DNA from: Amycolatopsis sp. NBC_01480
GTDB taxonomy: Bacteria; Actinomycetota; Actinomycetes; Mycobacteriales; Pseudonocardiaceae
Length of the DNA stretch: 64,000 bases
Direction of reading: 5' to 3'
Assembly (NCBI RefSeq): GCF_036227205.1
Contig: NZ_CP109442.1
Span: forward strand, 1,798,001 to 1,862,000
This document shows positions 58,777 through 64,000 of the stretch, piece by piece (position 1 is the stretch's first letter; each line of letters begins with the position of its first letter). Position numbers and translations under genes: made by a program. Under the pieces are notes generated by a model. It was given only the letters and a program-made list of their open reading frames with translations, had not been told where the DNA came from and ran no database searches.

Positions 58777-59904
58777 ATGACCAGCGCCAAGCCCGTTGTC
58801 GTCTACGGGGCCTCCGGTTACACCGGCCGGCTGATCTGCGAGTACCTGCGCGAGTACAACGTCCCCTTCATCGCCGCCGGCCGCGACAAGGCCCGGCTGC
58901 AGGAGACGCTCGACCACATCCCCGGCCTCGACACCGTGGACCACGAGGTGGTCGAGGTCGCGCACGAGGTCGAGCCCTTGAGCGAGCTGTTCGCCGACGC
59001 CAAGGTCGTCTGCAACACCGTGGGCCCGTTCAGCGAGTACGGCCACGAGGTCGTCGAGGCCTGCGCCCGCACCGGCACGCACTACCTCGACACCACCGGC
59101 GAGCAGGACTGGCTGATCACCGCCGAGGAGCAGTACGGCGCGCGGATGGCCGAGCAGGGCCTGCTGCTCTCGCCCGGCGTCGCGCAGATGTACACCACCG
59201 GCGAGATCGCGGCGAACCTCTGCCTCGAGACGCCCGGACTGGACACTTTGGACATCCTGGTGTTCTGGAAGGGCTACCCCACCGTCGCCTCGACGAGGAC
59301 GATCCTGGTCAACGCCGCGCTTTCTTCGGCGTATTACCTGGAGCAGAACGAATATCAGCAGTGGCCCGCGGACGGCGGCCCGCAGGACGTGGTCGTGCCC
59401 GGCTATCACGAGGTCGGGCTGGCGCTGCCCTGGGGCGGCACCTCGCACCCGGTGTGGTTCAAGCGCGACCCGCGGGTGGCGAACGTCAAGGCCCTCGGCG
59501 GGGTCTTCGACCGCGCGCTGATGCAGGGCGTGCCGCAGATCGTCGCGGCCGTGCTGGAGCAGGTGAAGGACCTGCCCGAGGCGGAGAAGATCAAGGTGCT
59601 GCACGAGCAAGCCGCCGCGGTGCGCGACGAGATGCCGCCGCGGGAGAACCAGCGGCTCAACACCTCCCTGGACTCGGTGCACGCGTCCGGGCCGCTGGGC
59701 CGCGCGCACTGCGTCATCCACGGCACCTGCAACTACAAGCAGACCGGGCTGATGCAGGCGTACGCCGCGTACTCGCTGTTGCAGCAGCCGCCGAAGCAGG
59801 CCGGGTTCGCCTCCGCCTGCCAGGCGTTCGGCCACCGCGAGCTGCTCGGTGTGCTCCGGAGCTTCGGCCTGGTGTCGAACCCGATCCTGACCGTGCACGC
59901 CTGA
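58777..59904 (+). CDS. Saccharopine dehydrogenase-like NAD(P)-binding protein (DUF5938-like)
   Basis: A protein of 375 residues. The Rossmann fold begins VVVYGASGYTGRLICEYL, as in saccharopine-dehydrogenase-like and trans-acting enoyl reductase proteins. Residues about 80-110 (VCNTVGPFSEYGHEVVEACA) and HYLDTTGEQDWL match the group. No transmembrane segment. The biochemical role of this subgroup is not established; context suggests oxidation or reduction of a CoA-linked or lipid intermediate. Confidence 0.75.
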   Translation: MTSAKPVVVYGASGYTGRLICEYLREYNVPFIAAGRDKARLQETLDHIPGLDTVDHEVVEVAHEVEPLSELFADAKVVCNTVGPFSEYGHEVVEACARTGTHYLDTTGEQDWLITAEEQYGARMAEQGLLLSPGVAQMYTTGEIAANLCLETPGLDTLDILVFWKGYPTVASTRTILVNAALSSAYYLEQNEYQQWPADGGPQDVVVPGYHEVGLALPWGGTSHPVWFKRDPRVANVKALGGVFDRALMQGVPQIVAAVLEQVKDLPEAEKIKVLHEQAAAVRDEMPPRENQRLNTSLDSVHASGPLGRAHCVIHGTCNYKQTGLMQAYAAYSLLQQPPKQAGFASACQAFGHRELLGVLRSFGLVSNPILTVHA

Positions 59905-59920
59905 CCCCGGAGGACGAGCG

Positions 59921-61465
59921 GTGCGACTGAGCGACTACCTCGACAAGGGCGCCTCCCTGGACCCCGGAGCGCCCTGCCTCACCATGGCCGGCACGTCCTT
60001 CAGCTACGGCGACGTGCGCGAGCTGTCCTGGCGGGTCGCGCGGGCGCTGGCGCGCTCGGGCGTCCGGCCGGGCGGCAAAGTCGCGATCCTGTCCGGCAAC
60101 GACCCGGTCTCCTTCGGCTGCGTGTTCGGCATCAGCCGCGCGGGCGCGGTGTGGTGCCCGGTCAACCCGCGCAACGAGGCGGCCGAGAACTCGGAGCTGC
60201 TGGACCTGTTCGACTGCACCTGCCTGCTGGTGCAGGAGTCGTTCGCACCGCTCGTCTCCCGGATCCTCCCGCTGCTGCCGAAGCTGGCCACGGTGGTCTG
60301 CCTCGACGGCTCGATCCCCGGTACCGTCTCGCTGCCGGACTGGCTCGACGGGCTCGAAGACGGGCCGTGGGAAGTCCAGCCGCCGGACGACGTGGTGATG
60401 CTCGTCGGCACCGGCGGTACCACCGGGCGGCCCAAGGGCGTGGTGCTCACCGGGCACAACGTCGAGACGATGTCCGCGCTGACGCTGATGAGCTACCCGT
60501 TCTCCGGGCGGCCGCGGTACCTGGCGCTGGCGCCCCTGACCCACGCGGCCGGCGTGCTGTGCTTCCCCGTGATGGCGCTGGGCGGGGAGATCGTGGTGAT
60601 GCCGGCGCCGGACCTCGACGAGTTCCTCACCCTGGTCGAGCGGCACCGCATCACCCACAGCTTCCTGCCGCCGACGCTGATCTACCTGCTGCTGGACCGG
60701 CCCGCGCTGGCGTCGACGGACCTTTCGTCGCTGCAGTGTCTTTGGTACGGCGCGGCGCCGATGTCGGCCACCAAGCTGGAAGAGGCGATCACGCGGATCG
60801 GGCCGGTGCTCGGCCAGCTGTTCGGGCAGAGCGAGGCGCCGATGATGATCTCGACGCTGGCCCCGGCCGAGCACTTCCACGCCGACGGCTCGCTCGCCCG
60901 CGAGCGCTTCACCTCCGCCGGCCGGCCGACGCCGCTGACGCAGGTCGCGATCATGGCCGAGTCCGGCGCGCTGCTGCCGCCCGGCGAACGCGGCGAGATC
61001 GTGGTCCGCGGCCCGCTCGTGATGCCGGGTTACTACCGGGATCCCGACGCCACCAAGGCTGTGCGCGAGCACGGCTGGCACCACACCGGCGACATCGGCT
61101 ACCTGGACGCCGAGCACTACCTGTACATCGTGGACCGGGCCAAGGACATGATCATCACCGGCGGCTTCAACGTCTACTCGGCCGAGGTCGAGCAGGCCCT
61201 GATGACCCACCCGGCGGTGCAGGACTGCGCCGTGGTCGGGCTGCCGCACGAGAAGTGGGGCGAGCAGGTGACCGCCGTCGTCAAGCTCCACAGTGGACAG
61301 ATCGCGACGCCGGACGAGCTGCGCGCCACGGTGAAGGAGCGCCTCGGCAGCGTGAAGACGCCGAAGGCGGTGCTCGTCTGGCCGGACCTGCCCCGCTCGA
61401 AGGTCGGCAAAGTACTGAAGACCGACGTCAAGGCGCGGTTGCTGGAGCTGCGGATCGGGGGATGA
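59921..61465 (+). CDS. AMP-dependent acyl-CoA synthetase/ligase
   Basis: An enzyme of 514 residues in the adenylate-forming superfamily. The P-loop-like motif reads VGTGGTTGRPKGVV (about 161-174), with YGAAPMS (about 275), the conserved Asp in GWHHTGDIGYLD and the catalytic Lys in SKVGKVLKTDV near the C-terminus. It would activate a carboxylic acid, possibly aromatic or fatty, to its CoA ester. The start GTG follows a GAGGACGAG site and the upstream gene ends 16 bp before. It contains TCCACAGTGGA at 61287-61297. Confidence 0.88.
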   Translation: MRLSDYLDKGASLDPGAPCLTMAGTSFSYGDVRELSWRVARALARSGVRPGGKVAILSGNDPVSFGCVFGISRAGAVWCPVNPRNEAAENSELLDLFDCTCLLVQESFAPLVSRILPLLPKLATVVCLDGSIPGTVSLPDWLDGLEDGPWEVQPPDDVVMLVGTGGTTGRPKGVVLTGHNVETMSALTLMSYPFSGRPRYLALAPLTHAAGVLCFPVMALGGEIVVMPAPDLDEFLTLVERHRITHSFLPPTLIYLLLDRPALASTDLSSLQCLWYGAAPMSATKLEEAITRIGPVLGQLFGQSEAPMMISTLAPAEHFHADGSLARERFTSAGRPTPLTQVAIMAESGALLPPGERGEIVVRGPLVMPGYYRDPDATKAVREHGWHHTGDIGYLDAEHYLYIVDRAKDMIITGGFNVYSAEVEQALMTHPAVQDCAVVGLPHEKWGEQVTAVVKLHSGQIATPDELRATVKERLGSVKTPKAVLVWPDLPRSKVGKVLKTDVKARLLELRIGG

Positions 61466-61503
61466 TCGGGGCCGACACCATCGGCAGCGAGGAGCACCCT
61501 GAC

Positions 61504-62433
61504 ATGACAAAGCCCGTGGCCTGGTACGGCTGCATGGGCCTGGGCGGCGGCTGGGACACCGAGCCGTACCGGCCGGCCGACGTCGACGCGGCGGAGGCGG
61601 CCGTGCGGGCCGCGCTGGACATCGGGATCACCGCGTTCGACCACGCCGACATCTACCGCCACGGCAAGGCGGAGGCGGTGTTCGGCGAGGTGCTGGCGCG
61701 GGATCCCGGTCTGCGCGAGCGGATCCTGATCCAGTCGAAGTGCGGCATCCGGCTGGGCTCGCCCGGCTATTACGACCTGCGCGGGCCGCGCATCACCGAG
61801 CGCGTCGAGCAGAGCCTGACGCGGCTGCGCACCGATCACCTCGACGTCCTGCTGCTGCACCGTCCCGACCCGCTGGCCGACCCGGCCGAGATCGCGGCCG
61901 CCCTGCACCGGCTGCACGAACAGGGGCTGGTGCGGAGCTTCGGCGTGTCCAACATGAGCGGCGCGCAGATCGCGAGCCTCCAGGCCGAGCTGGACCAGCC
62001 GCTGGTCGCGAACCAGCTGGAGATGAGCCTGGCGCGGCGCGGCTGGGTCGAGGCGGGCGTCCTGGTGAACACCCCGGAGGCGGCGGCCGTCGGCTTCCCG
62101 CACGGCACGCTCGAACACTGCCGCGCGCACGGGATCCGGTTGCAGGCCTGGGGCGCGCTCGCGCAGGGCGCCTACACCGGACGGCAGCGGACGCCGGAGG
62201 AAGTCGCGACCGCGGAGCTGGTCGTCGAGCTGGCCAAGGCGAAGGACACCACACCGGAAGCCGTGGTGCTGTGGTGGCTGCGGCGCCACCCGGCCGGCAT
62301 CGCGCCGGTCATCGGCAGCTCCACCCCGTCCCGCATCGAGGCCTGCCGCGACGCCGTGACGCGCGAACCGGAACTCACGCACGAGGAGTGGTACGCCCTC
62401 TGGACCACCGCGCGAGGCGCCGCCCTGCCGTGA
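61504..62433 (+). CDS. Aldo/keto reductase
   Basis: A protein of 309 residues of the AKR superfamily. The catalytic tetrad appears as Asp/Tyr in FDHADIYRHGKAE, Lys in IQSKCGIRLG and a His in LLLHRPDPLAD. The C-terminal GSSTPSRIEAC binds NADPH. It is similar to oxidoreductases of the YdhF class. The ATG at 61504 follows GAGGAG. It is the last gene of the operon, ended by a hairpin. It probably reduces an aldehyde or ketone. Confidence 0.85.
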   Translation: MTKPVAWYGCMGLGGGWDTEPYRPADVDAAEAAVRAALDIGITAFDHADIYRHGKAEAVFGEVLARDPGLRERILIQSKCGIRLGSPGYYDLRGPRITERVEQSLTRLRTDHLDVLLLHRPDPLADPAEIAAALHRLHEQGLVRSFGVSNMSGAQIASLQAELDQPLVANQLEMSLARRGWVEAGVLVNTPEAAAVGFPHGTLEHCRAHGIRLQAWGALAQGAYTGRQRTPEEVATAELVVELAKAKDTTPEAVVLWWLRRHPAGIAPVIGSSTPSRIEACRDAVTREPELTHEEWYALWTTARGAALP

Positions 62434-62441
62434 CAAACGCA

Positions 62442-62478
62442 AAAGCGGGGCCGGTCCACTGTGGACCAGCCCCGCTTT
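62442..62478. terminator. Bidirectional terminator between convergent genes
   Basis: AAAGCGGGGC/GCCCCGCTTT and GGTCCAC/GTGGACC stems with one C/A mismatch, centred on T62460. The stem includes the palindrome TCCACTGTGGA. Confidence 0.85.
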
Positions 62479-62499
62479 GCGCGGTTCAGACTGCGTTCG

Positions 62500-63648
62500 T
62501 CACGCGCTGCGGCGGCGGCGAACCAGCAGCAGCATCGCGCCACCGCCGAGGACCAGCGCGGCGCCGATCCCGATCGGGAGCGAGGCGTCGACACCGGTGT
62601 TCGCCAGCGGGGCCTGGCCCGAGTTGTTGCCGGCCGGGGTGGACGGCGGCGCCGTGGTCGGCACCGCGCCCGCGGCGGTCCAGCTGACCGAGGCGTTGGC
62701 GCTGACCGAGGTCTTCTCCGACTGCGCCACGATCAGCGACTGCGCCGGCTGCTTGGCGTAGTTCTCGCCGACGAACAGGCGCCCGGTGTCCAGGTGCCCG
62801 ACGGCCTTCAGCACGAACTGGCCCGTGCCGTCCTTGGCGTCCTTGGGGATGTCGACGTACAGCTTGGTGCCGTCCTTGACATCGCCGGTCTTCAGCGCGT
62901 CGCCGTTGGCGTCGGTGAGCTTGACGCCCTCGGGCAGCTGGCTCGCGAGGTCGGTGACGTCACCGGTGGTGGCCACGGTGAACGGGCCGATCCGGCTGCC
63001 CGCCGCGCCGTCGGCCTTGGCCGGGGTGACGCTCAGGGTCGGCTTGGGCTGCTGGCCGATGCCGGTGTTCGCGCTGCCGGTCAGGTAGTCGTAGAGCGCG
63101 AGCACGTCGGCCGAGGCGTCGGCGTTCTCGTACGGCAACGGCTTGTCGCGGTTGAGGTTCTTGCCATCGCTGAAGTGCCACACCGCGGCCTGCGTCGCGG
63201 TGACGGCCTCCTGCTCGGACAGCCCGTCGTGGAGCGTGACGCCCTTCTTGCCCAGCGTGCTCTGCAGCGCGGCGGCGCCGTTGGCCGGGAAACCCTCGTG
63301 CAGCACCCAGTTGATCTTGTCGCTGTTCTTGGTGAACGGCGACTTCGGGTTCGGGTACTTCGTCCACGGCTGCTCGACCATGGTCTGGTCGGTGCGCAGG
63401 TCGGTGTCGATCTCGACGCAGTACATCTTGAGCATGCTGCCGTCGGAGAGCTTCAGGCCGAACAGCTCGGTGACGAAGCTGCTGCCGCCCTCGAGGTTGA
63501 CGCTGAACCCTTCGGTGCCGCTCTTGGGGATCACCTTGCCCTGGGCCGCACCGTCGTCGGCGTTGGCGGCCGGCGCCGCCACCAGCACCGCGGCGGCCGC
63601 GGCGAGCACCGCGATCCCGCCCTTGACCAGCCCTGACCTGCCGTGCAT
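62500..63648 (-). CDS. Sortase-anchored thioester (TQXA) surface protein
   Basis: A cell-wall protein of 382 residues. Signal peptide to about 30 (VAAPAANADD). Residues about 40-200 are a thioester-domain pattern: Cys in MYCVEIDT (about 76) and the TQxA motif TQAAVWHFSDG (about 152), which would form an internal Cys-Gln thioester able to bind a host or surface target covalently. Residues 205-320 look like beta-rich spacer domains. A Thr/Pro linker precedes LANTG, an LAxTG sorting motif for class E sortase, then a membrane helix and RRRRSA tail. The 352 bp upstream hold the promoter region. Confidence 0.85.
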   Translation of the reverse strand: MHGRSGLVKGGIAVLAAAAAVLVAAPAANADDGAAQGKVIPKSGTEGFSVNLEGGSSFVTELFGLKLSDGSMLKMYCVEIDTDLRTDQTMVEQPWTKYPNPKSPFTKNSDKINWVLHEGFPANGAAALQSTLGKKGVTLHDGLSEQEAVTATQAAVWHFSDGKNLNRDKPLPYENADASADVLALYDYLTGSANTGIGQQPKPTLSVTPAKADGAAGSRIGPFTVATTGDVTDLASQLPEGVKLTDANGDALKTGDVKDGTKLYVDIPKDAKDGTGQFVLKAVGHLDTGRLFVGENYAKQPAQSLIVAQSEKTSVSANASVSWTAAGAVPTTAPPSTPAGNNSGQAPLANTGVDASLPIGIGAALVLGGGAMLLLVRRRRSA

Positions 63649-64000
63649 AAGTCTCCTATCCGAAGCCCTGAACCCACCAGACCGTCACGAGCCGCGTGAG
63701 ACCACAATCCCCGATCACCCGGCCACCCATTTGGGCGAAGTTCCACCCATTCAAGCGATACGGGAGCATACACGCGTCACACACACGCTCACTCGGGGTG
63801 TACCTAAAGCTGCCACCTCGTCCGTTCGGGCCGCGTGACGCCATTCTGCACGGGGCGAAGACGTCCATTCCCGACGGACGTTCACCACGCCGCCGGACCG
63901 CGTTCACCGGCCTTTTCCCGCACAAAAACGGGGCGGCTGCGGCCATTCAGCTGCGGGAACTGCGCCGGTCGGCGGAGGCGTCGCGGCACAGTTCCCGCTA
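63649..64000. other. Upstream region of the thioester protein gene
   Basis: No gene is supported in these 352 bases. At 63834-63860 the sequence CGTGACGCCATTCTGCACG and the following eight bases match the element at 17977-18003 in 23 of 27 positions. A gene beyond 64000 may begin outside the window. Confidence 0.4.
63834..63860. promoter_or_regulatory. Copy of the CGTGAnGCCATTCT motif
   Basis: Aligned with 17977-18003 it has four mismatches in 27, and the arms CGTGACG/TGCACG are partly palindromic. It lies 186 bp upstream of the thioester gene. Its role is unknown. Confidence 0.35.

Overview
The window is high-GC actinobacterial DNA with near-saturated G/C at third codon positions, many GTG/TTG starts and several leaderless-type promoters. 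The LAxTG-type sorting signal, SARP regulators, ECF sigma factor, WXG100 pair and GAF-ANTAR protein fit a filamentous actinomycete. Pseudonocardiales, perhaps Amycolatopsis, is my best guess; that is inference, since no rRNA or marker gene is present. About 55 genes are supported. I saw no tRNA, rRNA, CRISPR array or prophage.

Layout. 1-5.2 kb: the end of a reductase/SDR fusion gene, a DivIVA-like coiled-coil protein, an array of degenerate short repeats, a LuxR regulator with a pseudo-receiver domain, and a WXG100 pair whose second gene is followed by an in-frame tail behind an amber codon. 5.4-12.6 kb: two tandem giant SARP-ATPase regulators. 13-18 kb: an HNH/DUF222 protein and a sugar ABC operon headed by a second pseudo-receiver LuxR regulator. 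18-20.3 kb: a secreted family 3 glycosidase and a secreted esterase. 20.3-26.2 kb: a four-gene non-canonical Hsp70 operon (membrane J-like protein, GrpE-like protein, Hsp70 with an inserted beta domain, TPR/OmpA-like membrane protein). 26.3-28.7 kb: an NlpC/P60 hydrolase, a sigma factor and a probable anti-sigma protein.

28.7-34.5 kb: a complete cellobiose-type system (cebR, cebEFG, bglC) with two palindromic operators of the CebR class. No ATPase is encoded with either sugar transporter, so a shared ATPase elsewhere is implied. 34.6-46.4 kb: MerR, tripeptidyl-peptidase, SDR, GH18 chitinase with ricin lectin, GAF-ANTAR, GlxA/AraC, HxlR plus MFS, TetR plus quinone oxidoreductase, and a membrane protein. 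46.4-48.1 kb: an IS110-family element beside a possible gene remnant and an 83-bp tandem repeat. 48.1-57.1 kb: secreted DUF4232 protein, TetX-like monooxygenase with divergent TetR and clear operators, ArsR plus MFS, another FAD oxidoreductase, a lipoprotein, and an encapsulin plus DyP peroxidase operon. 57.1-62.4 kb: a TetR-controlled catabolic-looking operon (SDR, saccharopine-dehydrogenase-like protein, acyl-CoA ligase, aldo/keto reductase) with duplicated operators. 62.5-63.6 kb: a sortase-anchored thioester surface protein.

The strongest candidates for undescribed biology are the Hsp70 operon, the WXG100 gene with its interrupted tail, the paired pseudo-receiver regulators with a shared promoter element, and several recurrent DNA motifs, notably the 11-mer TCCACWGTGGA, which is far more frequent than base composition predicts.
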